From contig JAFFJZ010000026.1 in NCBI GenBank assembly GCA_018340375.1, positions 1,054,001 to 1,118,000 on the forward strand: a DNA stretch of 64,000 bases, read 5' to 3'. The stretch comes from Gonatopus flavifemur (taxonomy: Eukaryota; Arthropoda; Insecta; Hymenoptera; Dryinidae). The position numbers and the translations under genes were made by a program. The notes beneath the pieces are model-generated. The model did not search any database and was not told where the DNA came from. It was given only the letters and a program-made list of their open reading frames with translations. This document shows, in pieces, positions 37,901 through 47,563 of this stretch; the first letter of the stretch is position 1; each line of letters opens with the position of its first letter.

Positions 37901-40900
37901 AGGACTCTATTCTGCTGACATTTCAGTAGTTCATTTTGTAATTCCGAAAGGATTCAATGAGATCTAGTTTTTGGAACTTTTGCTATTTGGGGAAACATTT
38001 CTCATTCTTTTCGCGGGGCATAGTCATGTACCTTTACGAGACATTATTTCATAAACTGTACCAGAGGTTTTCGACGGTAGGGCACTACAATCCAGAACGT
38101 TCATTATCCAGAAAGTGCAAAATCCCGAGTGCCAATACCCAGAATGGGCAAAATCCCGAATGCTCATTATACAGAATGTTCATGGTCCCGAATAAAAAAA
38201 TATATATTTTAATATAAATCAAATAATTGGCCACTTTTATAATGAAAAATTATTTGTTAACGCATAGTAAGTGAGGACAATTAATTTCTTACGATTAAAC
38301 TGGTCAATTATTTGATTTATATTAAAATATATATTTTTTTATTCGGGACCATGAACATTCTGTATAATGAGCATTCGGGATTTTGCCCATTCTGGATATT
38401 GGCACTCGGGATTTTGCACTTTCTAGATAATGAACGTTCTGGATTGTAGTGCCCTACCGTTTTCGACTTCGATACAAGAAGAAGAATCTTTTGTACTACT
38501 AGTAGTACAAAAGATGGCACTACTACTACAGCCGGTACAAGAGATAAAGATCGAAGCTTTTTCTGTTTTCTCCTTGAGTCCTCCATGTAACACATGAGCT
38601 GAAAAGTCCCGGGCCTAACACATAGATAGCGCGAATTTTACTGCATTCAACTGTTTTTCAGTTGAAACTAACCTTCAAAAGACAGCTGTCAACATTTCAT
38701 TATATTCTATTCATTAGTTTGTGAGTTATTGTACTAAGAGTGGAGCTACTTTTGTTATTTTTCTAAAACAATGGATCAAAAACAATTTCGTGTTTCAATT
38801 TTATACTACTTTTTGATGGAAAAAAATACCGTTCAAGCGAAGCAATGGCTTGAAAAGTGTTATGGGGACTCCGATTCATCAGAAACCACAATAAAACGTT
38901 GGTTCGCTGACTTCGAACGCGGTCGTAGAGACACCAATGATGCAGAACGCAGTGGACGTCCAAATGAGGCGGTAACACCAAAAAACATTGAAAAAATCCA
39001 CAAAATCGTTTTGAATGATCGAAAAGTGAAGTTGCGTGAGTTAGCTGACATTGTAAAAATGTCAAAAGAACGTGTTGGCTTTACATTGCACGAGCATTCA
39101 ACTATGAGAAAGCTCTGTTCAAAGTGGGTGCCGCGTTTGCTCACTGTTGACCAAAAACAAGAACGCGTTAATGCTTCTGAGCAGTGTTTGGCCATGTTTA
39201 AACGTAACAAGCCGGAATTTTTGCGTTGATATGTTACAATGGATGAAACATGGATCCATCACTTCACTCCGGAATCAAAACGATCGTCCAAAGCGCCCGA
39301 AAGCACAACAATCGGCTGGAAAGGTTATGGCTTCGGTATTTTGGGATGTGCGTGGTGTAATATTCATCGACTATCTTGTGAGGCAAATACCATCAACAGT
39401 GAATATTATATCGCATTATTGGAGCGTTTGAAGCCCGAAATTGCAAAGAAACGATCGCCTATGGCGAAGAAAAAAATTTTATTTCATCAAGACAACGCAC
39501 CATGTCACAAGTCAATCAAAGCAATGGCAAAACTACATGAATTGAACTTCGAATTCGCCAGATTTGGCTCCCAGCGACTACTGGCTGTTCGCAGACCTAA
39601 AAAAAATGCTCGTCGGTAAGAAATTTCGCTCGAATGAAGAGGTTATCGCTGAAACTGAGGCCTATTTTGAGGCAGAAGATAAATCGTTTTACAAAAGTGG
39701 TATTGAATACTTTACGAGATATTGTCGTCTTCAATACAGAAAGAAGAATCTCTTTTCAGATGGTTAACTTATTTCATTTATTCGTTTATTTATAAAATTT
39801 TTCGACAGTAATTTTCATATTATTGTCCACATTCCTTACTCAGCATTATATTCTATATACACCTCTTGTTCATTATTTTGGGATCTCATCTTCGATACCC
39901 GTGATGCTTCTACTTCATCTGACTTGACTCGAGCTCTGGACCACTCACTGTGGGGGTATGGGGTAGATCCCCGAAAAGGTAGGGGGATTCCCCATACCCG
40001 CACATATATTACTTGGAGAAACTCTCTAAGGAGAAACTTCTCGTGCTACTTGTGATATTAACACTACAGCGAAAAACTAATCTTCAAAATTTATTTGAAT
40101 TCACTGACACTTAATTATCGGCTTGTGCATTTTTGTTCCTAGATACAAAATATTTAATTTATATTGCTCAATATTATATTCTATCCTGACGAAAATAAAT
40201 CCCATAATTTTCCTGGGGAGCAATTCTTTCTTATTAAAGCCTTGATTTTAAACAAATTCATAGAATCCGAATGGCCAATTCGGACGATATTCGACTGTAT
40301 CCATAATCAGATCCCATGGACTTTATGAACTGAGGTGGCACTATGATGAATGCTGAATTTTAAAAGACATTATGAGATTCATTTTCGTCAGCAAGAATTA
40401 TTAATGAAGTTTTTTTGAGTTTCATTTGTGTACCTGTGCGAGTAAAGTGAAAGTGCCGTAATCGCAATGAGCACCACATCGAGTCAATCCTGGTTCGGGA
40501 GCACCCAGGGGTGGATAGTACAGTACACGAAGAGTCGATGCATTCCCTTTTGACAGTATATTCGAATGTTTGGACAAGAGAAAGTCAGGAGGTTGTTCCA
40601 AACCTACAGCGAGAGCCTGAAAATCAATTAAAAAATATATATATATTTTATATTCATACAGTTGTATATTTATGATCTAGTTTCGAAATACTTTTGATTA
40701 ATCTACAGATAATCGATCGATATCTTGAACTGGAAAATCATACAGAGAAAATAGTGTATTCAAAATTATTGAAAACGTGCAAACCTTGGTTAAAGAAATC
40801 CTTGAAACTCGTTGCATAGCATTGAAATAGTGCCATGCTCTGGTCAAGTTTGATAAGATCATTTGTCAATGAGATCTCGCCATCTCCAATGAGCTGCTTC

Positions 40901-43900
40901 AATGAAGAACCCATTGGATTTCGTTGGATACCATTGATTCAATGGAGGCATTTAACGAGGGAATGCAAGCAGACGAAGCATTATTCAAATTTCTAGGGTA
41001 AAAAAATGATGAGATACGAGCAAAGTCAACTCTAGAGTATGAATGAATGAATGAATCACTGAATATTCGATGAGGATTCACAAAAACCTACACAACGTGA
41101 GCGTACAAGATGAGTTTTATCATATTATTATTTTATGACACGCTAAGAGCGAAAGTGACACTCAGATTGTTGTCAAGCAAAAACAGTACAGGAACTTTCG
41201 AGAGCAAGAACGGAAAGTTAAAAGTTCCAAGCAAAAGCGATACACTTATAACTCTGAACAAAAGAGCAACCACAGAAATCTCCGGGTAAAAACGAACCAG
41301 CACGTAAATACAGAATTGGGTTGTGTGTTGGTTCGTTTTTACTCGAGCTTTTCAGCGTTTCGTTTTTACCCGGAGATTTCTGTGGTTGCTCTTTTGTGCA
41401 GAGTTATAAGTGTATCGCTTTTGCTTGGAATTTTTGACGTTCCGTTCTTGCTCTCGAAAGTTCCTGTCCTGTTTTTGCTTGGCAACAATCTGAGTCTCAC
41501 TTTTGCTCTTAGCGTATCATATGTCAAAAATTGAGTATCTTGAAGAGTTTCCCTCCCTTGGTGAAAATCGACACTTGAAAAAACGAATATAACAAACAAA
41601 GGCTTTGAAATGTCTCAGTAATTTCTCTTCAGTTACATTTTAGTGAAGTTTCCACATGCTTCGTTTTCACCAGAACTGTAGATCATAAATTCAAAAACAA
41701 TACTCGGCATATTCGGAATATTAACCCACACTGTTAGAAATTTCTGATTGAACTTCCAATTACATGTAACGGAAGCAAAAGTTATTCACGTAACTGAAAA
41801 ATTTATTGAAATTTCAATTGCATTTAAACGAAATTTCAGTTACGAAAATATGTATTAATGTGTGATATACTATAGCAAAAATTTAAAATTCAGTTGCGTG
41901 TAAATGAATTCTCATTGTAATCACCAAGAATTGGAAATTTCATTTACAAATATACATGAAAAATATATTAAATTCAAAGACATTTCTAACAGTGCAGTTG
42001 AAGATTCTTGGGTGGACGGAATTCCAAAATTTGTGAGTGAACCAAATTCTCGCTCGGGACTAGTAATGTCGATCTTTTGATCAACCCATGCAAGATTGAT
42101 CCTTTTGAAGAAAGAAAGATCAATCGTTTGCAGATGCTTGAAAAATCTTATCCATCATGGATCGATCCAACCCTAATAGCACATAATATCCCTTATCCCT
42201 ATAAATTATCAGAATATTTTACCAGAACGTTTCTAGAATATTACGTGTTCGCCCTAATGAATATTATAGGAATATTATTGTTTCATTAAATTGCTCGTTC
42301 GATAAAGAATTGAGAGCAGTATACTTTCATTTTTGATAAAACTCGAAGTATATAAAAAAAATACGTGATTTTGTAGAGAAAAGAATAATGGAACTATTAT
42401 AGGAATGTTCTGGTACAATATACTCATAATATTAGGGGAATATTATGTGCTATCAGGGAAAATTTCTTAGGATCGAATTGATCGAATCTTCTCTCATTTC
42501 CAAATTTAACGACGAAATGTTATTCGACCATAAATTGTGTTTGCAACCAGACTGCTTATACGGAATTGTATTAAACAATTTCTTGGACACGGAATCCATA
42601 AATTTATTTAAATTGTGCTTTTAAATCCATCACAATTGAAAAAAATTTGTAGATTCAAATTCAAGAATGAGGCTTTGGAGAGAAAATAACGAATGAACGG
42701 ATATGAGGGAATATTGAGATAAATCAATGAATTTTGATTTTTTCATACAGATATTATTTACCCTCGTGAACTTAGCCGGCGACTTGAAGAGAATATGTTA
42801 TTTTACATTTCATTCGAATGACATGTTGGAAAAAGAAAAAATTGTATGTATATCGATACCCTGGGCTTAATTCGAGGTAAACACCATTCAAGCCAATTTC
42901 TGTTTGAGTTTGCTGACTTCCCAATAAACATTTCGTGTCTCAAAGACATCTTTTAGAGATAAAATATGTCTACAAGATATCTTTTTGAAGATCGATCCTG
43001 CAGGATCTTTTGTGAGTCATAGAATCGATCTGTATAACCAATCCATCCAAATAGCTCTAATTCTATGATCCTTACTCAAGATCGATATCACTACTCGGGC
43101 CCACTCGGGTTCCTACCAAGCGCCCGTATCACGACCGTGTATAGGACCACACTCGAGACCAAGTTCCGAGCAAGAGCTTGAAGTTTAACATGATTCTTGG
43201 GTAGGAATCCAAGTGATCTCTGGTGGGAATTTAGTCTGAATGCACTGGAGAAAAAAAAATAATGGAGCCAATCTCGCCGCAGAATCGATTTCACTATTTG
43301 TTTTTTCAGTGTGTGAATTTGGGAATCCCGTCCATCCGGGGACTTTCAGTTGGAAAATGATTTCAGAATGAATTTAGTGCGGTTGTATTGGAAGTTGATA
43401 ATTCGAAACTACGTTGAGCTGTTCGAAATATACAGTATACTTTATAGAAAACAAATAATGAAATATTTTCTCTGTATGCATTCGATACACATATGGTTTT
43501 ATTGAAAAAAAAAAAAAAAAAAAAAATACCATCAATATTTACGACTTCAAAAAGATTATCAAGAGCCATGGAGCTTTGAATAACTGGAGGGAGCCTAGTG
43601 GAAAATATTTTGCTAATAAGAAGTGAGAGAATTAAGACTGACATTGTTCTGCTTCGTTTCTGATTGGTTCTTTGTCTTAGCAGGTCATATAATTGGAAAT
43701 CGGGAGGCCGTTTCCTCTTCCGTGTATGTAACGGAAAGCCTCACCGCTGTGGCTCTGCTAATACTTCCTCCGAATATTCATAGCTTCATGGTAGGAGCAG
43801 AGTCGAATTCAAACATCATCTTCTCCTCTCTAATAAACATGTCACAAAGGATGAGTGAAGGGCTTCAGTCCCTTATTCATTTCTTATTACACGTCAATTG

Positions 43901-46276
43901 AAGAGAGGAAGAGATATTTGTACATCGATACTGTTCACGAGTAAATATTATTGAAATCATTACAGTTAATAGCATGGCAGACAATTGCTTGAAATCTCGC
44001 GCAAGTTCTTCCACCGCTGTTCTGAAACCTGGCACCTCGTCGTCTGGAAGGATTCCATCGCATCCGGTGACGTTGAAAGCATGACGAGCTTCTTTTTCGT
44101 CTGAAAGTCTAAGCATAAACATTCAAATGTTTAAGAAGTTGATCGCATATAATATATGTGCTACTTTTCCCCGGTGACGGAGTAGAGTGATTTGACGTCC
44201 GGGGCGAAGTTCGCATCCCCCCTCCCTCAATACACATACATTTTATATTTGTTAATTCTGATACCCATCTGTCTATGCGTTTAGGCCAGGAGCGGACTAT
44301 GGCCTGTGCCAACAGCGCCATGGCGCAGGGGCGGCAAGCCGTGAAAGGATGGCAATCGGGTCGAAAAAAATTTTTTTAATTTTAATAATTTAAAACTAAC
44401 TTTTAAGAGAATAATAAATTCTAAGCGATAAAACGACATTTTTTGGTAATGAATATTTTCGTGAGAAATCAATTTTTGCTGGCATATAAGGGGCGGCAAG
44501 CTAGATGGCACAGGTGCGGCAGAAACTAAAGTCCGCCTCTGCGTTTAGGGCGGTTGCCTTCACCGCATTCTCCTAGCTGAATCACTGTTTTTTCCTCTGT
44601 CTCGGATATTGAAACAAAATGTGTTTATGAAAATCGCATTCTACTATCAGAGTCATGTAAGATATTTCCTCTATTCCGAATGTCTGAATGATATCTGACG
44701 ATTCCTGACAAGACCATACAGGATTTCGATGCGGATCTGACAGGTTTTGTTGGCTGTCGTCTGGTACAGATGAATTGTTCAACTGCACGGAGGAAAAAGA
44801 TTATGGAATGATCACTAGAAAAGATAGTAAACTGGTGACAACTACGAACTACTAGATCGTATTTTAGTATACCAAAATAGGAACCATTACTCGTCTCTGT
44901 TACAGAAATTCTCGTCGACTGTGTACAGAAATTCGTAGCTGTCACCAGTTTACTATCTTTTCTAGTGATCATTCCATGATTTTTTTTCTCCGTGTGATAC
45001 ACAAGCCGAACATTGTCAGACGGAACCTGTCAGATTGGAGCCAAAAAGCAGTTTACTTCAGCTTCTCACTTGACACAGATGGCAAAAAAAGAATTCTTGA
45101 AATGTCAGTGAAATAGTACTCTTGGAGAACTCATTCCGAGCTTTGAAGCTTCCGGAAACTCTTACTGTCATTTCCAGGAAGTACGTGTGCGCGAGCATCT
45201 GACTTGACCCGAGTGTCGGGTTCTCTTCGGATTGGGTATCAATAAGTACTCGAATTTTTCAAGTTACTCGATGTTATTGAATCAGAAAAATTTTAAATAC
45301 CCTGCATTAAATGCCACTAGTTGTTTTGCTTTCTTATTTTATATTCAATTCATTTTTTTTCTCTTTCAAAATTATGAGCACTTGATTTTTCTATTTTTGG
45401 AGAATGGTGGAAAAAAGAAACAAAAAAACGATGATGAGCATAAAAATGTATTTAAGTTTTTGAATAAATACAGTCATTCTGATTATCATGTTTTTCTACA
45501 TGAATTCTCAACACTTTTCGCACTTTCTATTCCTTAGCTATAGGACATACGAAGAAATCCATTATAATACAATGTAAATATATTTATGATCTTCGCAATA
45601 AGAACAATCATAAATTATAGGACAATTTTGATTCATTAAAATGAATTTTCAATTACATACAAAAGAAAAATGTTTTGTTTTTCTTGACACTGTTCATCAA
45701 GAGAATTTGAGAGCGGTAGTAATTCAATGTATATTTGATTGACCCCATTGACTTCGGGTATCGACATTCTTCAAGGGACCAACAATTAAGGAGTACTAAA
45801 AAATTTCGGGTAAGCCGATGATATTCGAATACCCAGAAACTTCGGGTGATCTGATGTTATTCTAGTAATTTTCGAATTAACTAGCATGATCTGCTTTCTT
45901 TCGCAGGCTCATATTCCCTGAGTGAGCTTTTTTCATAAAACATTGCTTATGAATAGATCAGGGGTGCTGTTATGTGTGGGTTATAAATATTCATTTTTTG
46001 AACAAAAATTATCCACAGTTTTTGAAGTTCAGGTAAAACATGTGAATGATATTTTTCATATTTTGAAAACATTTACATTTGTGAATGATTTTTGTTACCT
46101 GGGATCTTATCTTTAGAAGTAATCAGTAGCAACTGAAATGATGTAACGCAAAGTACTCACTTTTCGAGTCCTGGCTTAAGATAACCATGATTAGTAGATT
46201 TGTCTCGCGCGTATTTTGAACGTAATTCTTCCGGTAATTCGCAAAATGCATCCAAATGTCTATAAACAGCCTTCAT
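28935..46276 (-). CDS. Isopenicillin-N-synthase-like Fe(II)/2-oxoglutarate oxygenase (3' four exons; 5' end not found)
   Basis: Non-haem iron dioxygenase of the 2OG-FeII_Oxy fold; substrate unknown. Exons on the minus strand: 46276-46161, 44108-43964, 40616-40434, 29291-28935 (stop 28937-28935), joined in phase with GT-AG borders, giving 265 residues. Numbering from exon A: KSTNHGYLKPG at about 27-37; iron ligands H137 and D139 in CGAHCDYG; distal H195 in ALRHRVVVP; the 2OG-binding R207 and S209 in GRGRHSIAFF; family motif LPGAILVNTGD just upstream. The C-terminus ends HLQRRFRETYAS after a lysine-rich insert of about 20 residues. Exon A opens with ATG directly after an acceptor, but the usual N-terminal DIOX_N portion (about 60-80 residues) is missing, so this ATG is probably internal and upstream exons lie above 46276. 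The introns (11.1, 3.3 and 2.1 kb) are full of transposons. Family assignment is strong; the biological role is not deducible. Confidence 0.9.
29367..29490. mobile_element. Small MITE with GTCAAA sub-repeats
   Basis: Ends ACCCTATGAGAACA and TGTTCTCATTGGGT. Between them are several GTCAAA/TTGAC motifs. It lies 76 bp inside oxygenase intron C-D. Confidence 0.6.
29500..30734. other. Oxygenase intron, anonymous, with an AGTGAG-rich patch
   Basis: Only a GTGAG(T/A)AAAA simple repeat at about 30305-30375 stands out. A similar patch with the same flanking GCTAGCATGCCNGCCTGTAT-like string in the opposite arrangement is at 35585-35715. Confidence 0.4.
30735..30842 (-). repeat. SINE body fragment, detached from its tRNA head
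   Basis: GC-richer segment that ends where a foldback begins. The sequence appears to resume at about 31420 after two inserted elements, leading into the tRNA-like head at 31518-31598. Continuity is inferred from position, not from a second SINE copy. Confidence 0.4.
30843..30948. mobile_element. Near-perfect palindrome with CCCATATAGCACA ends
   Basis: CCCATATAGCACAAATGTCT pairs with the exact complement; arms are about 50 bp with CCAGAATATTCTGG inside. Member of a family with CCC.NATAGCA ends (32922, 37732, 42171). Confidence 0.7.
30955..31417. mobile_element. CACTGAGAG-ended element, TA duplication
   Basis: Ends CACTGAGAGAAAT and ATTCCTCTCAGTG with TA at 30953-30954 and 31418-31419. Inner repeats of CAGTAATTTT/AAATTACTG. 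Same end sequence as 22092-22346 but a different interior. Confidence 0.72.
31420..31598 (-). repeat. tRNA-derived SINE head
   Basis: On the minus strand, GCTCCATGGCTGAACGGTTA (box A-like TGGCTGAACGG) is followed about 50 bp later by GGGTTCGAATCCC (perfect box B). The acceptor stem does not pair, so it is not a working tRNA gene. The body continues toward lower coordinates and seems to be split by the elements at 30843-31417. Confidence 0.7.
31639..32136. mobile_element. 498-bp piggyBac-like MITE (TTAA, CCCTTCAAGTACACAC ends)
   Basis: Ends CCCTTCAAGTACACAC and GTGTGTACTTGAAGGG, TTAA at 31635-31638 and 32137-32140. A CCC start directly after TTAA is characteristic of piggyBac. It contains a second palindrome at 31741-31955. 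Confidence 0.85.
31741..31955. mobile_element. Palindrome nested in the piggyBac-like MITE
   Basis: TTGAGGGTCCGGATGCAAAA...CTCGCCGAGCG pairs exactly with CGCTCGGCGAG...TTTTGCATCCGGACCCTCAA. Likely a later insertion; target duplication ambiguous. Confidence 0.7.
32541..33320. repeat. Foldback with CCAAGCTTGG sub-repeats
   Basis: GGCGCCAAGCTTGGTATGCC at the left pairs with GGCACCAAGCTTGGTAAATT at the right. CCAAGCTTGG or half-sites recur inside. Contains the 32922-33008 palindrome. Confidence 0.55.
32922..33008. mobile_element. Short palindrome, CCCAGATAGCACA-ended family
   Basis: CCCAGATAGCACAAGAGTCC pairs with GGACTCTTGTGC...-type right end (AACTCTTGTGCTATTTAGA). Arms about 35 bp. Confidence 0.55.
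33668..33911. repeat. Two adjacent foldbacks
   Basis: 33668-33772: CAGTTCAGAATGAGTTTTTT pairs with GAATTCTTTCGGAACTG. 33780-33911: TAGGTTCCCTTCTGGCTGCC pairs with GGCAGCCAGAAGAGAACCTA, with GAGTGAAA/TTTCACTC in the loop. Neither is coding. Confidence 0.6.
34268..34468. repeat. GGTGTT/AACACC sub-repeat element, copy 2
   Basis: Same sub-repeat style and right end (AACACCGCCGTTTTTCTTACA) as 21757-21950. Confidence 0.55.
34480..35265. other. Anonymous AT-rich oxygenase intron
   Basis: Homopolymer-rich; only a small stem at 35094-35140 (CTCACAGAAA...TTTCTGTGAG). Confidence 0.4.
35270..35508. mobile_element. CACGGAG-ended MITE with CAGTAACGGTTA inner repeats
   Basis: Starts CACGGAGAGAAATAAACAAT after TA. 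The right end TTATTGTTCACTTTTCTCCG lacks the final TG. The arms pair ACCGTTACTGC..TGGCAGTAA with GTAATTGGCAGTAACGGT. Confidence 0.65.
36015..37208. mobile_element. 1.2-kb element filled with TCTCTGAA repeats, CCCTGGTAAAA ends
   Basis: Ends CCCTGGTAAAAAAAATCTCT and AGAGATTTTTTTACCAGGG, GA duplicated on each side (36013-36014, 37209-37210). The interior is a degenerate (TCTCTGAAT)n array with a longer ~290-bp periodicity, visible as repeated AATTCCTCTCTGAATTTC blocks. Contains a C run at about 36697-36709. It shares end type with 57495-57731 and 59896-62549. Confidence 0.8.
37732..37991. mobile_element. Near-perfect 260-bp palindrome, CCCAAATAGCA ends
   Basis: CCCAAATAGCAATAGTTC...GCTATTTGGG. 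Arms of about 120 bp pair with very few mismatches (e.g. CAGAATAGAGTCCTTGGAGA and its exact complement); the loop is about 15 bp. No open frame. Confidence 0.82.
38076..38458. mobile_element. 383-bp MULE-like foldback with 9-bp duplication
   Basis: Ends GGTAGGGCACTACAATCCAG and the exact inverse. 9-bp direct repeats GTTTTCGAC at 38067-38075 and 38459-38467. Arms about 160 bp with repeated AATCCCGA/CCAGAATG sub-motifs. Confidence 0.88.
38594..39835 (+). mobile_element. Third mariner, cecropia/Hsmar1-like, decayed
   Basis: The left end contains GAGCTGAAAAGTCCCGGGCC. The right inverted repeat is not found, so the right boundary is approximate. Carries the transposase pseudogene at 38771-39767. 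Lies in the long oxygenase intron, opposite to the gene. Confidence 0.85.
38771..39767 (+). pseudogene. Mariner transposase pseudogene
   Basis: N-terminal HTH domain open from ATG 38771: TIKRWFADFERGRRD, RSGRP, MRKLCSKWVPR. TGA at 39227-39229 sits just before YVTMDETWIHHFTPES (first catalytic Asp). A frameshift of the GKVMASVFWDVRGVIFIDYL segment follows, then return to the first frame for LLERLKPEIAKKR and LFHQDNAPCH (second Asp). Next is a deletion of about eight residues with another shift, and the third Asp in PDLAPSDYWLFADLKKML. The last 35 residues are also eroded. Compared with the 15.0-kb mariner this copy has more lesions. The amino-acid pattern is nearest the lineage that gave rise to vertebrate SETMAR. 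Confidence 0.92.
39836..40433. other. Oxygenase intron flanking exon C
   Basis: Nothing recognisable; AT-rich with a short G/C-richer patch at 39945-40000 (GGGGTATGGGGTAGATCCCC). Confidence 0.4.
41136..41525. repeat. 390-bp foldback with AGCAAAANCGA sub-repeats
   Basis: TGACACGCTAAGAGCGAAAG pairs with the region ending TCTTAGCGTATCATATGTCA. Arms about 180 bp; AGCAAAAACAG, AGCAAGAACGG and AGCAAAAGCGA form an internal series. Lies between oxygenase exons C and B. Confidence 0.75.
41729..41994. mobile_element. CACTGTTAGAAAT-ended MITE, CA duplication
   Basis: Ends CACTGTTAGAAATTTCTG and ATTTCTAACAGTG, CA at 41727-41728 and 41995-41996. AT-rich interior with CGTAACTGAAA/TTTCAGTTACG repeats. Confidence 0.78.
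42171..42458. mobile_element. Palindromic element, CCCTAATAGCACATAATAT ends
   Basis: The left end pairs with ATATTATGTGCTATCAGGG at the right. Same end style as 30843 and 37732. The arms also share GAATATT/AATATTC blocks. Confidence 0.65.
42459..43242. other. Anonymous oxygenase intron sequence
   Basis: AT-rich. A GATCGAT/ATCGATC-bearing block around 42960-43095 recalls 42060-42170, with no defined ends. Confidence 0.35.
43243..43311. mobile_element. Very short CACTGGAG-ended remnant, TG duplication
   Basis: Starts CACTGGAGAAAAAAAAAT and ends GTTTTTTCAGTG with TG on both sides. The interior AATGGAGCCAATCTCGCCGC resembles 46555-46580 (GAGCCAACCTCGCGGCG), where a CACTGAAAAAA start is also present. 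Confidence 0.5.
43503..43527. repeat. Long A run (about 24 nt)
   Basis: Uninterrupted A stretch after TTTTATTG. Could be a retroposed tail, but no adjacent element is identifiable. Confidence 0.7.
44286..44541. mobile_element. hAT-like MITE, second copy of 8531-8797
   Basis: Ends CCAGGAGCGGAC and GTCCGCCTCTG, with 8-bp duplication CGTTTAGG (44278-44285, 44542-44549). Shares most of its length with the copy in MTIF2 intron 8. Lies between oxygenase exons B and A. Confidence 0.87.
44786..44994. mobile_element. CACGGAGG-ended foldback, TG duplication
   Basis: TG at both flanks. Arms pair GATCACTAGAAAAGATAGTA then AACTGGTGAC with the exact complement; loop about 80 bp. Confidence 0.78.
45000..46160. 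other. Oxygenase intron A-B remainder
   Basis: Anonymous AT-rich DNA. Scattered CGGGT/ACCCG motifs at 45200-45245 and 45755-45855 in inverted arrangement may mark the ends of a decayed 0.6-kb foldback. Confidence 0.35.
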
Positions 46277-46910
46277 CTGAAAACATGCAAGTTACAACAT
46301 TAAAAACATGCATTGAGTTAGATTTATTTATCCACAAATTGCAATATCAAAACCAGTGACGGGTACGTTACTCGTTACTCGTTATGTAACTTTGATTTAT
46401 GTATAAAATATGCAAGTGTGTACGAAGAGAATATGTATTTTTAACCAGCTAGTTAAAAAACCCTATTTATTCTCATTAAATGTCAAAAAGTCCGGTTCGA
46501 ATGGGATGGATATTAATCAGTTGGTAATAAGTTTGTGCACTGAAAAAATGTAGTAGAGCCAACCTCGCGGCGAGTTCGAATACGGCGAATATGGCTCTAC
46601 AGGGTGTCGAGCGCAAGACTTGCGTCAAATTCCCGGGTTTCCTGGGTAAAAAAGTCCAAATTTCCCGGGTATTTTTCAAAAATATATTTCCTATGTTTTC
46701 CATGGCTACGGAAAAACAGCCGAGTGTTAAATGATGTTCACTGTTTTTCAGTCAGTTTTGTTTTCAATTTAGTACACTTAGAAAAATTACTTAAGATGAA
46801 GAAACCAATCTTTTAAAGAGAGACAAAGAAATATTCCTCGCATTCGAACGCATATTGACGACGTTTTGACAAAAAGGCGTGAGTGCCAAAAAATTCGAAA
46901 TTTTGTAATA
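46277..46910. other. Region upstream of the last visible oxygenase exon
   Basis: Holds a CCCGGGTA/TACCCGGG short-repeat patch at about 46627-46680 and a CACTGAAAAAATG string at 46541, but no exon matching the missing oxygenase N-terminus. Confidence 0.4.
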
Positions 46911-47117
46911 CACTGAAAAAAATACTCCGGTTAATATATGGACAGCAAGAATTACTGCCATTTTAACCGGAATTCTAGTTAAATGAATCGAGTCTCCGGC
47001 AAATTTAACAAGGGCTCCGGTAAATTTAACAAGAATTCCAGTAAAAGTCACAGATATTCCTTGCTGTCCATTTAGTAACCGGAATTCTGGTAAAATTAAC
47101 AGTTCATTTTTTCCGTG
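46911..47117. mobile_element. CACTGAAAAAA-ended foldback, TA duplication
   Basis: Ends CACTGAAAAAAATACTCCGG and CATTTTTTCCGTG with TA outside. Inner repeats of GGTAAATTTAACA and TGGACAGCAAG (inverted). First of the chain. Confidence 0.75.
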
Positions 47118-47313
47118 TATATACGATTCAGAAGCTCTTTTCAAGACCTTTCGATTGATATATGTTACAAAATTTCGAATTTTTTTGGAGCTTACGCCTA
47201 TTTGTCAAAACGTCGTCGATATCTATTTGTTCTGAAATATGACTTCGAAATGACGTTAGAAAAGGTCAGAATGTTACACCATGAAACACCCAATTGTGAC
47301 GTTTTTTCATATG

Positions 47314-47432
47314 CACGGAAAAAAAGATGATGTTGGATTTACAATGTTTCGTTCGATCACCATAGAAATATTAGGGGTTTCTATGGTGATCGAACGAAAT
47401 GTTGTAAATCCAACATCATCTTTTTTTCCGTG
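47314..47432. mobile_element. Almost perfect 119-bp hairpin, CACGGAAAAAAAG ends, TG duplication
   Basis: CACGGAAAAAAAGATGATGT...TTCGATCACCATAGAAA pairs with its complement at virtually every base, with a loop of only about 10 bp. TG at 47312-47313 and 47433-47434. Confidence 0.85.
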
Positions 47433-47563
47433 TGGATTCATTTCAACTTGGACCTTATTTTCATCATTTCAAACACAAACATATGAAAATGATATTAAAA
47501 AACTTGATTTTGTTGGACTATTCATTTATTCCTAAATGTGAAATAAAATCAAATAAGATATAC

